DNA of 64,000 bases. Origin: Pyricularia pennisetigena (taxonomy: Eukaryota; Ascomycota; Sordariomycetes; Magnaporthales; Pyriculariaceae). The stretch lies in the NCBI RefSeq assembly GCF_004337985.1, contig NW_021940919.1, positions 1,337,874 to 1,401,873 on the forward strand. Reading direction: 5' to 3'. Of the stretch, positions 30,977 through 42,651 are shown one piece after another. The notes under the pieces were generated by a model. The model made no database searches. It worked only from the letters and a program-made list of their open reading frames with translations, and was not told the DNA's origin. The position numbers were made by a program, and so were the translations under genes. How positions within the stretch are numbered: position 1 is the first letter of the stretch; every line of letters begins with the position of its first letter.

Positions 30977-31740
30977 ATAAAATATCCAGTAAAAACATTA
31001 AACGTGGGGAACGTTTGGTTGTTCGATCGGTTACCAATTCTGGGTTACCCAGTTTTAAATATTATTAATAAGGGGAATTATTTCGCCAATATATTAATAG
31101 AACATTTTTTTAAAGCAAAGGAGATTATTATAAAACTCGGACCTATTACCCAATTATAAATAATTGGATTACCTAAAAATGCCGTTAAATTATTAAAATG
31201 GCAATTATAGCAATGCGCGTTAACGACACCCGGGAACAGGTGGCCGTACTAATACCTAATAATACCGAATTTCGTTGGCAAAATTAATAATAAATATATT
31301 AAACGATTAAATACGTCACCCGTTATAGCTAAAACTGGGAATAACAGCATTTAAAACCCCTTTAATTCAAACAACCCCGGATTTTTTGAATTTAGATTTT
31401 AAAAATTCTGGTGAGGTATTGGATAAAATTAACAAAATTAGAAAAAGCCAGGCGAATTTTATTAGCCGATTAATTTAGCAGTAAGATAAATAGGAAAACA
31501 GGAAAAAATACCCGATTATTATTCGGGGAACGTTGGTCCTGGAAAAGCGAAATAAAAAAAAAACCGACAATTTTAAATTAAAATTAATTTGGACCGGCCC
31601 GCTGGTGGTGTTAAACAATCGAGAAAAACTAAATAAAATAAATTCAAAGGCGAAATAATAGTAGGCTGGGAATCGGCCCAATATAAAAATTATATATATA
31701 CGATATTAGCATTTGGCGAAAATTTTGGAAAAAATACCTA
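30977..31740 (+). pseudogene. pol: Ty3/gypsy integrase C-terminal part (gypsy-E)
   Basis: A plus-strand decayed integrase end. Legible blocks are LPILGYPVLNIINKGNYFA near 31035-31090, YIKRLNTSPVIAKTGNN near 31290-31340, EVLDKINKIRKSQANFISRL near 31415-31475, and IIIRGTLVLEKRN followed by LKLIWTGPLVVL near 31520-31610. The last is the GPY/F module that ends many gypsy integrases. No chromodomain follows, unlike the chromovirus here. It may belong to gypsy-A, whose copies lack integrase, but no overlap exists to prove that. Confidence 0.65.
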
Positions 31741-32213
31741 AATAAAAGTAAAGGTTAGGTAAATTAAGTGGAAAAAGCTTTTAAAATGGGTAATTTGGAT
31801 TTAAAGGAATTAACCTGTCTATTATTTTGCGGCTTTTAATCGTATATTAACACCTTATTTTAATCTTCCTTTACTTTGCATTTAAATTCCGTTCATTGGT
31901 TAAAAAACCGAGAAAGTTTTGTCGCTTGTTTGCTATCGGATAAAAAATTATAAAACCTTTTTATATTTACCCAATCCTTTTTTCAAATTTTACAATTTCC
32001 ACAACATTTTTTCCAAATGAAATTACAATTTTCTACCAATTTTACAATTGAAATATTTTGGTATTAAAACACATTATTTCCTGTTTATTTTTTACGTTTC
32101 CTTTTTTTCATTTTTTTTCATTTTTTACGTTTTTTTTCGTTTAATAATTAATTTAAACCAACAAGCTTTTCGACGCGGGCTTAACACATTTAGTTTATTA
32201 TATATTATCGATT
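31741..32213. other. AT-rich spacer after gypsy integrase
   Basis: T-rich sequence with long pyrimidine runs (32090-32145). There is no ORF with recognisable similarity, and no TG..CA repeat pair could be defined. It may contain an LTR or untranslated region of gypsy-E. Confidence 0.3.
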
Positions 32214-33470
32214 ATGGAAAATTTAACTACTAATTTTTTGGAATTGACCGACCACAAAAAAATCTCAAAGATTTTGGTAAAAACTTTAAATTCGAAAAAT
32301 AAGGAATTAATCGATGTTTGGAAACGTATAAGTTTGGACGTTAAAGTTCAAATATTGTTTTATATCCTAAAATGCTCGAAAAACTTGATAAAAAATAAAT
32401 AATAAAAATCTTGGAAAAGTTTTTGGAAACCAAAGGAACTCCTGTGGCTTGTGGCTTAATTTTTACGCGGATTTTAAATACCATTATCCCCAGCCAAGAA
32501 ACGAAATATGCGAGTTGTTTAACGGTTTAATATAGATTTGTGGATATTAATAAAACTATTTTGGCAAATGTTAAATATAAACCAAATATTATAAATTGGA
32601 GCGACGATAAAATTATTAAACTAATAGATTACCAGGTATTATTCGGTATCCTTTATAACAAACCTATTAAACGCACTATCGCCTGCTATTTGACAAAAGT
32701 CGTAAATTTAAATATAATAACCTGGGGTAGCACTCCTTTTGCGAAAAAACTTTAAACGGAAATTATGGGAACGAATTTTTAGAGTTAATATAACAACAAA
32801 TTCGGCAGCCCGGATGTAATTTGAAAATTCGATCGCGATTGGTAAATAATAAATATGAATAAAAATTTGGGAAATATAATAATAAAACTGTTTTTAAATA
32901 TAATCCGCTTTTTATATTGAAAATACTGGAATTGGAATAAAAAACAGGAAAAAGGCACACAAAAAGCAGCAAATATTTTATTAAAAAACCCCCCCATTAA
33001 ATTGAGGAAAATAAATATATTTTAAACCTGTCGCCATTAAATTAACCGAAACACCAATTAAATAAAAATTGGGTGAAATTCTATTTTTAACCCCATTTAT
33101 ACTATCTAATAAAAGCCTGAAAAAAGGTTCGTTGGACGTGAGTACCGATAAAATCGATCTAACCAAAATTGAAAAAAGATACGAAATTGCGGGAGGAAAT
33201 TTAAACTTTATGACCAATTATATTAAAAAATTGAAAAAGGAAAAAAATAAAACGGCCGAAAAACTGGTGTAAATTAAACGATCGTTGAAAAAAGTAAGAG
33301 GAAAAAATTGGAGGTTATTAAGTAAAATATACTTGGCGAAGATTTTCGTAATCCGTAAAAACAAAAATAAAAAAATTTATAATTATAAAAACGAAAAATA
33401 CCAATTATCTAAAGATAAAAAGGGAAATGGGAAGGAGGTGGTTAAATTGCTGGGTTTTAAATAATAATAC
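32214..33470 (+). pseudogene. Unidentified lysine-rich degenerate ORF
   Basis: Three open pieces on the plus strand, ATG 32214 (MENLTTNFLELTDHKKISK), 32540-32755 (WSDDKIIKLIDYQVLFGIL) and 33069-33272 (KIEKRYEIAGGNLNFMTNYI), are joined by RIP-like stops. Together they suggest one protein of about 400 residues, Lys/Asn-rich and ending near 33470. No zinc knuckle, protease, RT or transposase motif is visible. It follows a gypsy integrase on the same strand. It could be gag of a second, tandem element, an extra ORF after pol, or a captured gene. Function unknown. Confidence 0.4.
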
Positions 33471-33840
33471 CAAATAGCTTTTAATACGCTAACATTTTGG
33501 TTTAGGAACCCCATTTTATTAAAAAATTTTATGCCTTTTAATTTCATTATTTTGTGTTTTCGGGGTTTTATTTTCTTTTTTTTCTTTTTTTTCGCGTTAA
33601 ATTTTATAGTTTGAAGATTATTGTTTTCCGTGTTTTTTTGGGGTTTCTAGGCACTAAGGAGGGGGATCATGGTGATCCCGTAATTAATTAAATGGGATTT
33701 ACTTATATATTTAACCAAAAAACGAGCCTTTCCGTAGCCGGGATTTAATCCCGAAACCAACAGCAATTAAGCAAATTTTGGGCGATTAGCCAGTTTTTTA
33801 AAAATCCGTAATGACTTTTATTTTGTGATTTTCCTTCCTT
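33471..33840. other. Unassigned sequence with purine tract
   Basis: Contains AAGGAGGGGGA at about 33656-33666, a candidate polypurine tract, followed by GATCATGGTGATC, a small palindrome. No matching LTR pair was found. The rest is AT-rich without gene evidence. Confidence 0.3.
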
Positions 33841-33989
33841 TTTAGCTATTAATCCCAAAATTAGTGAACCATTTTAATAAACAGTTTAATATACTTCAAC
33901 CCTATTATTACAGGTTTTACAGCGTAATTAGCACTACGCCGTACCTAGGCAAATGTTTAAACCCCTATTAATAAACTATATTATTAACA
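33841..33989 (+). repeat. Copia LTR-C 3'-end fragment
   Basis: A RIPped version of the last 150 bp of LTR-C: TACCTAGGCAAATG and ACCCCTATTAATAAAC align with 25900-25935, and it ends TTATTAACA at 33989. The left part of the LTR is missing. Confidence 0.75.
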
Positions 33990-34035
33990 TTTATTTATCC
34001 GTTTAAATAATGGTTTATATAATACGGTGTATATA

Positions 34036-35428
34036 TAGCATTTATCCAAAAATAACGCAACGCGATAAGAGTTAACCCCCCTTATTATTTGCAGCACCAA
34101 ATTTTAATGTAAATCCATATATTTAATTTTAAAGTTACAAATAAAGTAAATATATGGAAATAAAGCTATTCCAATGCTTTTTTAATATTAATATACCAAT
34201 TTTCGGCCTCGTGCACCGCTGCAATCCAGCGTGGTATAAATTCAAATAGCTAATCGATTCTAGTTTAATCCCACCTATTCCACGTCACCTGGGCCAGGTT
34301 AATAAATTCTTTTACCGCGGTCCTGCTTTCACCTAATTTAACAAAATAAAAGTATTATTTTTCTGTTATTTTTTTAAACAATTTTTATACGTGTTTTATA
34401 GGGTTAATATTTGGGTTATAAAACTGTAGATCGATTAATTCGGTCGCTTTATTGAGGATCCAAATTATGGTTTGCACCGATTTATATATACCGACGTTAT
34501 TTTGTTAAAATTGGCTCGGTCCGTTATATATAAGAATTAAACCTTTTTTTAACGCGTTAATATAGTTTTGGGACGAATGACCTCCTTTTCTACCTGGCCG
34601 TTCGTCCCGTCGCATAGCGATTAGTCTAAATTTACTCCCTTTTTAATTGTATGCCCAAAATCTCATTATAATTAAGGGTTTGCCGTGCGTTATTTTATTT
34701 ATATTTTCTGGTTTGTAGCGCTCGTTTGGGTAATTGAATACCCATAATATACCCCCTAAACGGGCGTTGTGCACCGAGTATTCGTCGCTATATATAGCTT
34801 ATAAGGTACGCGTTATTAATAATTGGGAATAGCTTTATTTTATATGTCCGTATTTTAGTTAAATTTTCTTCGTTACCCTCCCAATTATGTATAAATTTTA
34901 TACGCTTTTTAATAAACCCTGGAAATAATAAAGTGCGTTTTTTAACTTTCCAATACAGGATTTTGTGCTTTTTAAACCATTTGCGGTTATTTACCCTTTA
35001 CATTTCCATGCGGAGGGTATATGTTTTAATTTCAGGGGTACTTCGCACTATACGCGTTGAATTACGGGTGTTTTTCCCGTAAATAGCTTTGGCCGGCCGG
35101 ATTTAGGTAGGTGTTAAAATGTACGGTATTCGTTATATTTGCGTTTTGTACGCAAAATTAACAATTGTGTGGTTTCGAACGCGTCGGCCACGTTTTGACA
35201 ATTTCGCCCCAGCGTCCTCGCCTGCACCATTGCGGTACGTGTTTCTGGTTTGAGTTTATTATATTTTTGCCGGTTTCCGGTCAAAAAAAGCCCAAAAACA
35301 CGTTCGTTTAACATATTTTGGGCGAATTGTGGGGGATTAAAAAAGGTAAGTTTTTCGGAGGGTAACGCAATCCAAAACGCGGTGTAAAAATACCTTTATC
35401 GCGTTACGTTATTTTTGGACAGGTGCTA
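34036..35428 (-). mobile_element. Tc1/mariner element 2
   Basis: 1393 bp, minus orientation. The left TIR TAGCATTTATCCAAAAATAA is a RIPped CAGCACCTGTCC...; the right end is TTGGACAGGTGCTA. TA target at 34034-34035 and 35429-35430. Same family as element 1, with many more C-to-T/G-to-A changes. Confidence 0.9.
34180..35314 (-). pseudogene. Tc1/mariner transposase, heavily mutated
   Basis: Starts MLNERVFGLFLTGNRQK at 35314. The HTH part (TRTAMVQARTLGRNCQNVAD) is legible. The first catalytic Asp survives in YSDEYSVHN near 34775-34795. The second catalytic position is Asn (QNNVGIYKS near 34485-34515), as in element 1. The Glu block reads INPIKHV, with Glu changed to Lys. Many stops. It cannot be active. 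Confidence 0.88.
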
Positions 35429-36072
35429 TACCAAATTTATTAAATTATACATATATATATACGACGTTCCACGTGCAAATTTCATAAAATTTGGTTTAAA
35501 AATAAAAATGTTGTAAAAAAAAATTTAAATTTATAAAATATCGAAAAAAATAGGACCGCTATAAACAGATTAAGGGTAAATGGTATCCAGTAAGGCCGTT
35601 ATAATAAGTAAAAATATAAATTAAATCGTAATTAATAGCGGTATTAAACGCTATCTTGAAAGTGGAAACGGCTTATTTTTATAATTTTTATTTATTATTC
35701 ATTAACGGAGTATTGGTTTGATTTTAGTGTTTAAATCTAATCCCCCTGCTTCGCAGTAAGGACCGAGCGCTCTGTATACCTTTTAACCACATGGCTTTTC
35801 GACCAATCATATTGGCCGAAACAAACGCGCTCGTTCTAGTCTCAGGACAATTTGTCGCATTTCGCCGTTTATAGCGGTACTATTAATAATAATTTATCGT
35901 ATTTCGCCGTTTATAGCGGTATTATAAACGATAATTTGACGTATTCCGCCGTTTATAGCGGGTAAATAAATTAAATAGGCATTATAATAGCAAAGAAAAT
36001 AATGTAATAACAATATGCAATTAAATACTCGAATGTGAAATTAGATAATAGTCGTAAAAGTATAAAATAACC

Positions 36073-36877
36073 TATAAACATAATAAACTTATATTATAAG
36101 TTTAAACACGTAGTTAATACTACGATGTATAATTATGCATAATTGTGCATAACTATTATGCAATCTATAAAAGAATAATAAATTTACATTATAAACTTAA
36201 GCACGTAGTAAATATTACGATGCACAGTTATACACATCAGTACATAATTATTATAAACAATAATGTATAATTATTATATGATAAATAAGGTATATTAATC
36301 AAATAATGCGATATAATTGCATACAATTTATGCATGCACCATTTTAACCTATTTGGGTAAAAGAAATGAACGCAGATTATGTGTTTCACATACAAGTCAC
36401 ACGCAAACCTATTTTGGTAAAAATAAACGCATAATATAAATATAGGGAAGGTTTTGAAAAATGCTTAATGAAACGTTTCAAATATAAAACGTTTAAAATA
36501 GCAACATATATTAATAGGTAAACGCTAATGCGTTATTTTATTTTATCTTAATTGGGAAAATAAAATGCAAACCTTAATACGTGGATTTGTAATATATGGA
36601 TTGTCAAATACAATACTTTGCAGATAAATAGGGCAAAGGTTCCCGTTTTAAAATTAGAGGAAGTTTTAGGATTAATCCATTGATTCATCTATTCATTTAT
36701 CCATTTATTTTATTAGATTAATTGAGGATTTCTATTTAACACAAAACCAATTGTCAATTCTTAATACAATTTTTACCTCTATTTTACTTATAAAAAACAA
36801 CCGTTTTCCCCTTATATATATTTATTTTATATGAATATATACACCTTACAATTCATTCCATAACCTTCCTTTTATCA
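36073..36877 (-). mobile_element. Old, RIPped R1 element
   Basis: From TATAAACATAAT to CTTTTATCA; same block order as the others but with many CpA-to-TpA changes. No matching flanks (TAACC / AATAC). The right flank is the interior of another R1, so this copy lies against or within an older one. Confidence 0.8.
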
Positions 36878-38098
36878 AATACGTGGACTTGGAATACATG
36901 GATTTATAAGAATAATAAGCGTATATTATAAACTTAAACACGTAATATAGATAACGATATATAATTATGGATAATGATGCATAATTATTATGCAGTGCAT
37001 CAAAAATGATAAATTTATATTATAAGCTTAAACACGTAATATATATCAGCATGTATAATTATACACAACTATGCATAAATATTATGCAATGCATAAAAGA
37101 TAATAAACCTATATTATAAGTTTAAGCACGTAGTCAATCCTACGATGCATGATCATGCAAAATAATGTATAATTGTTATACACAATAATGTATAATTAGT
37201 ATGCGCAATAATGCATAATTATTATGCACAATATTGCATAACCTGTATGCAATATATAACGTGTATTAATTAAATAATGCAATACAATTGCATACAATTC
37301 ATGCATGTACCCTTTTAACCTATTTGGGCAAAAGCAATGAAGGCAGATCATGTGCAAATTATGTGCAAATCATGCAATCCACAGGCGAACCCATTTTGGT
37401 AAAATTAAACGCATAATATAAATATAGGTAAGGTTTTAAAAATTGCGTTATACAATGTTTCAAATACGAGACGTTCAAAATTACCACATATATAAATAGG
37501 TAAACGCTAATGCGTTATTTTATTTTATCGTAATTGGGAAAATAAAATGCAAACCTTAATACGTGGATTTGTAATACATGCATTGCCATATGCAGTACTT
37601 TTGCAGATAAATAGGGAAGAGTTTCCCGCCTTAGAATTAGAAGAAGTTTTATAATCTATCCATCGATCCATCGATTTATCTATTTATTTAACCATTAATA
37701 CAATTTTTACCTGTATTTATCTTACTGACAAAAATAACCTTTTTCCCCTTATATATATTTACCTTATACAGATATATTCACTTTATCATTTATCACATAA
37801 CCTTCTTTTCAACACGACTGTCAAATGCAATACTTTTGCAGATATAAAGGGAAAAGTTTCCCGCCTTAAAATTAAAGGAAGGTTTAAAATCGATTTATCG
37901 AATTATCGATTTATCCATCCATCTATCTATCTATTAAATTAACTACGGATATCTATTTAACATAAAACCAAACGTCAATTATTAATACAATTCTTACCTC
38001 TAACAAACTTATAAAAAGTAAACTTTTTCCCCATATGTTTACTTTTCTTATTTAAATATATTAACCTCAAAATTTGTTTTAAAACCTTCCTTTCAACA
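36878..38098 (-). mobile_element. Outer R1 fragment hosting another R1
   Basis: 36878-36904 (AATACGTGGACTTGG...) and 37815-38098 are two parts of one R1 copy; the second runs to CCTTTCAACA. They are separated by the R1 at 36905-37814. The part left of 36878 is missing. This is the most RIPped R1 sequence in the window. Confidence 0.7.
36905..37814 (-). mobile_element. R1 nested in R1
   Basis: A full R1 from TATAAGAATAAT to TTTTCAACA, flanked by GGATT and CGACT. These are imperfect, but consistent with a duplication of GGATT decayed by mutation. Shows self-insertion of the family. Confidence 0.8.
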
Positions 38099-38362
38099 TG
38101 TCCGTTTAACATACCTTCCCGCGCTGTTCACATTTTACTGTAAGAAATTTCGATATATTCGGCGTATTAACGGGCGCTTCAAATAGCGGAGGTTTTAGGG
38201 AAGTGATAACATGGGTATATTTGCGGTAAATGCAATTATGGTAATATTAACCGGAGTTGTATGCCGTACGAATCGATTTATTCACAACTTTTTCATTAAA
38301 AAACTAACAAAGGGTGGCACACGGATTTGTCGAGAATTAAAGTCTTATAAACCCCTTTATAA
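38099..38362. other. Unassigned 264-bp spacer
   Basis: Moderately GC-containing sequence between two R1 copies. No ORF, repeat partner or TIR was recognised. Confidence 0.3.
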
Positions 38363-39157
38363 TATTAAAAGGAAGGTTATATAATAAATTGTAAGGTGAA
38401 CATATCTGTATAAAATAAATATATATAAGGGGATGAAGGGGTTAGTCATTATAAATAAAATAAAGTTAAAAATTGTATTAATGGTTAATAGTTGGTTTTG
38501 TGTTAAATAGAAATATGTAGTTAATTTAATAAAATGGATGGATGGATAAATTAATAAATTTATGGATTAATCCTAAAACTTCCTCTCATTTTAAGGCGGG
38601 AAATTTTGCCCTATTTATCTGCAAAGTATCGTGTTTAACAATCCATGTATTACAAATCCGCGTATTAAGGTTTGCATTTTAGTTTCCCAATTAGGATAAA
38701 ATAAAACAACGCATTAGCGTTTCCCTATTCATATATATAGTTATTTTGAACCTCTTATATTTAAAACGTTTTATTACGCATTTTTCAAAACCTTCCCTAT
38801 ACTTATATTATGCGTTTAATTTTACCAGAATAGCTTTGCGTGTGAATCTTATGTAAAACGCATAATTTGCGTATAATTTGCGTTTATTTCCTTTACCCAA
38901 ATAAGTCAAAATGGTGCATGTATAAATCGTATGCAATTATATTGCATTAAATAACTAATATATGTCATACATTGCACAATAATTATGCATTATTGTACAT
39001 AATTATGCATCGTAATATTTACTACGTGTTTAAGCTTATAATATAAGCTTGTTATTCTTAAATGCATTGTATAATAATTATGCATAACTGTGCATAATCA
39101 TACATCGTAATATTTACTATATGCTTAACCTTCTAATATAAGTTTACTATTTTTATA
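38363..39157 (+). mobile_element. Old, RIPped R1 element
   Basis: From TATTAAAAGGAAGG (RIPped TGTTAAAAGG) to ACTATTTTTATA. Standard order, many CpA losses. The flanks TATAA and ATGCT do not match. Confidence 0.75.
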
Positions 39158-39540
39158 ATGCTAATTAACGTTAATACAATTAAATTACTGCGTACTATTA
39201 GTTCAGAAAAAGGGTAATTAACGGTATCGCAATTAATCGTGCGTACGTTTAAAAAAAAGTTGCGTATATTGGAATAACCTTATTAGAGCGCATGCACGAA
39301 TAGGGAGATTCGGGGCGGAAGACCCGACCCGGCGGAACGGGATAATTAAATTGCGGTGCAGGGACCGCAATTGGATGATTAAAGGCGACGCACGGACCGT
39401 ATACAGAGTTTTTTAACTAACGGTGCAATAATAACGTATTATCGCCAAATTTAAGTAGAGAATACACCGAATATATCCGGATATAAAAAAATATATTGTT
39501 ATCACCCCTTATATTGAGTTTTACCACGATGCATCAATAA
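39158..39540 (+). other. Probable gypsy-A gag/protease-region remnant
   Basis: Sequence upstream of the second gypsy-A RT, with GC-containing blocks such as CGGAAGACCCGACCCGGCGG near 39320. It does not align visibly with gypsy-A copy 1, and no motif was recognised. Assignment rests on position only. Confidence 0.3.
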
Positions 39541-41136
39541 AACCACCGTTTCACGAACAGTAATATTATCCAAAAAATTAAAAAATGTCGGAAAACTGTT
39601 TAATAATTGTATTATTTCGGTTTTACCTTTATATAAAGGCGAATTGGACCATTATATCCGGATTTAAAAAGAAAGCGACGCGTAATCCGCGACATTACCG
39701 TAAAACCGGTTATACTATATATTACGCCACTAACTATTGGCATTATAGCGGTGAATAGCAAATAAATTAAATTAAACTTATATTTAAATAAACGTATTAG
39801 CGGTTGCGGGCGCGGTTATAATAATTAAAAAGAAGTTTGGGAAAATGGCATTAATACGTTCATTATAAAATATTAAACGTTATTTTAATATAGTGCCGGT
39901 ATTTTCTACTTTTAATTAAAAAAACGTTCCGATCTCAATCCGGAGGAAAATTAGTCATTAAAATAAACGTATATACAATTTTCCACACCTTTACGCGTGG
40001 CCGAGAAAAACGAGTATTTTACAGTCTTTCGCACGAGGTGCGAATTATTCGAATAATGAATATATCTGTACGGATTAACAGGCGCACCCGCCACGGTTTA
40101 ACGATATATTACCGGCGTGTTCGGAAATATGTTGGACAATCATATATTAATATATATTAACGATATTCTGATTTATACGTCCGGTTATAAAACAAGTTAT
40201 CGGCGTAAAAGTACTTAATTTTTGAGAAAATCAAAATAAGCAGGGTTTAATTTGGATTTCGATAAAAACGCATTCGCAATTATTTCCGTTAAATATTTCG
40301 GGTTTATTACATACATGTATATGGGTGTAAAAACCGACCCGCAGAAACTGCGCGCAATACGGGAATACGAAACCCCGACGAGGTAATAAAAAATGCGCGG
40401 TTACCTGAATTCGCCAATGTTTACCGTTAATTTATAAATTAATATTTAAATATACTAACTCCCCTTTTGGGGTTTACGATAAAAAGGTATTATCATTATC
40501 TTAACGGGTGCTGGAGGAAAACGCCACTTTTAAAATATTTAAACGAATATTTTTGTAATTACCGGTATTTACCCAGTAAAATAACGGGGCGGAAACGAAA
40601 ATATAAGCAGATTATTCCGGTTCGATTATTAGGGGGCAGGGGGGGTATTAATATAAAAAGGGAAACATTAGTTATAAAAACCGGCGACGTTTTATTCCGT
40701 TAAATTAACGTCATTTTAACGTTGATATATAATATATTAGAAGGAATTATTTACGGTCGTCCATTATTTGAGAATATGAAAAGGAAAATTACGTAATATC
40801 CGTTCCTTTTTTGCAATTTTTACGGATTATAAAATATTTGAATATCTTATTAAACCGAAAAAAATATTAAAAAACAAACGCGGTAAATAAAAATTTTATT
40901 TATTTTTAATTTTATTTTAATAAATTAACCAGGGAAATACGCGACGATTTTTGACCAATTATAAAAACGGGAATATAACGAAACTAAAAAAATAAAACGA
41001 TAATACCGCGTTTAATACTCGGTAATACCATAATCGGTATTTTATAATTATGATTACAAAGCGTATTGCCCGCCGTCCCGGAAATAATATTCATTTTTCA
41101 CAGTTTTATATAACAATTTTGGAACGAGGCGGTGGA
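39541..41136 (+). pseudogene. pol: gypsy-A second copy, RT-RNase H
   Basis: Aligned block by block with 2340-3626: LPLYKGELDHYIRI near 39635, the RT palm near 40010-40190 with the YLDD box altered to YIND (LIYINDIL), GLNLDFDKNAFAIISVKYFG near 40250-40310, and the RNase H opening ADYSGS near 40610. It continues past the point where copy 1 is cut, into a TDYKIFEYLIKPKK-like RNase H block near 40810-40860. Stops are very frequent. It lacks the inserts present in copy 1 at 2694-2939, which confirms those are secondary. Confidence 0.8.
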
Positions 41137-41405
41137 CATAAAAATAATAAACTTATATTACAAGTTTAAGCACGCAGTAAGTACTACGATGCATAATTAT
41201 TACGCAATATATAACGTATACTAATTAAATAATGCAATATAATTGTATATGATTTATTTATAAACCAATTTAACCTATTTAGGCAAAAGAAATGAACGCA
41301 GATCATATTTAAATTATACGTTTCACATACGATCCACACGCAAACCTATTTTGGTAAAAGTAAACGTATAATATAAATATAGGTAAAGTTTATTAAAATA
41401 CGTTA
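41137..41405 (-). mobile_element. Truncated, RIPped R1
   Basis: The terminal-repeat side and middle of R1 from about CATAAAAATAAT to AAAATACGTTA, where the copia 3' LTR of C3 begins. The rest of R1 is missing. C3 therefore inserted into, or recombined with, an older R1. Confidence 0.7.
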
Positions 41406-41986
41406 TGTTAACAACATGGGTCGCTAATAGGGGTTTAGGCATTAATTTAGGCGCGGCGTGGTGTTGATTACGCGATAAAAACCTGTAATTATAGGGTTTA
41501 AATGCATTAAATGCACTAAAATATTTATTCAAATGTTTCACTAATTTTGGGATTAATAATTTTATTTTATTAATGGGTGAAATTCTGCTTTATCTCCCTT
41601 ATATATTTTCCGACATTGACATGGGGGTCTGTACGCTAAAAAGGGGTCCGGTACCGCATACGATTTTCCGAAAAATTATTTTGTATACGTCGTTAATAAA
41701 ACACCCTTATTTCCATATAAACCCTTTCTAGGTTCGCACTAATTTGTTCATTTGGTAAAAATTTCAACCCGGTATAGTGTAGCTGATTCGTAGGTGCAGG
41801 GTGGGTGTTAAACCCGGTACAGGGTGGAACCCCATTCGCTAACACTTTAAATCGCAGTTCCTGCAACACATAAAATATAGCGGAAAATCCGATAACCCCA
41901 GCAACCCCGTTTCGGCACTATTTATTATGGTTTATATATAAATAAAAGTGGACCCATTATATATTTAATAACGTATATAATTAATA
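41406..41986 (-). repeat. Copia C3 3' LTR (LTR-C)
   Basis: From TGTTAACAACATGGG to ATATAATTAATA (RIPped TTAACA). Same orientation and content as 52388-52945, including the CGACATTGACATGGGGGTC block. 581 bp. Confidence 0.88.
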
Positions 41987-42000
41987 CCCCCTTTTTGTTG
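41987..42000 (-). promoter_or_regulatory. Copia C3 polypurine tract
   Basis: Read on the minus strand, CAACAAAAAGGGGG abuts the LTR start. Purine run plus adjacency is the expected plus-strand primer site. Confidence 0.7.
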
Positions 42001-42530
42001 CTACTATTCACATAATGTCGGAAAAAATAAGTATATAAAAAATAAAACCCTAAAAAAAAGATCCCCTTTATATACCAACCCGATTCGAACTCCCGATATA
42101 AACCCCCTGGATAATTAAACCCTTTATACCGACCTCTAACCCCCGAAATAAACGAACCCCCGAACAGGAAAAACCCCCAAAATTGTAATAACCCCCGATT
42201 TGCATAATCTTAACCCACGGAATTAATTGTTAAACCAGGTAGTTAATTTGGTTATTCGTTGGTAATAGTCCAAACTAGGTACACTATATAGGGTATTTCG
42301 AATGCGTAAATCGGCCAAAATACGAGCGTTTTCAATTTTATTTTAATTTTGGGTATAAAGTCGGTATAAATTGCTTATCGATTAACTTATACAGGGTGAA
42401 TTCGGGTAATACGGCCAATATTGGGCTTATAAAAACCCAATATTGCAGACAAAGGAAATATAATGGGTAATTAAATGATAAATTAATTGAATAGTATCTT
42501 AAAATTTGATAGGTAAAAATTAAGCTTTTA
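42001..42530 (-). other. Copia C3 3' region with spaced C5/G5 runs
   Basis: Sequence between the RNase H end and the polypurine tract. Five runs of exactly five C (G on the element's sense strand) start at 42103, 42140, 42157, 42174 and 42192, the last four 17-18 bp apart. Coding similarity was not recognised. A degenerate C-terminal tail of pol may occupy 42340-42530. Confidence 0.5.
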
Positions 42531-42651
42531 CAGTGGGTGACCCACAAGTGGACATGCACCTGAAATGGACACCTGTTTTGTTAGCAATTTCTAGCATCCT
42601 CAACACAACCCACCTACTTCAACGCGACAACGCACCGCAAATAACGCGTTT

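Larger units (their letters stand above)
33990..36072 (-). repeat. Family H copy interrupted by mariner 2
   Basis: Minus-strand family H sequence: 33990-34035 mirrors the 'AAGCGGATAGG' region near 20090, and 35431-35700 mirrors 19860-20050. After a subfamily break, the 35740-36070 part carries the GGACCGAGCGCTC and AAACGGCGAAAT-type blocks of the right end. The mariner at 34036-35428 sits at a TA inside it. No TIRs are preserved. It is strongly RIPped. Confidence 0.65.

Noticed and set aside
42040..42150. Possible Pol III gene on the minus strand (GAGTTCGAATCGGG with a T8 run after it)
   Set aside because: The T-stem does not pair, no convincing A box at correct distance, and it lies in the copia 3' region.
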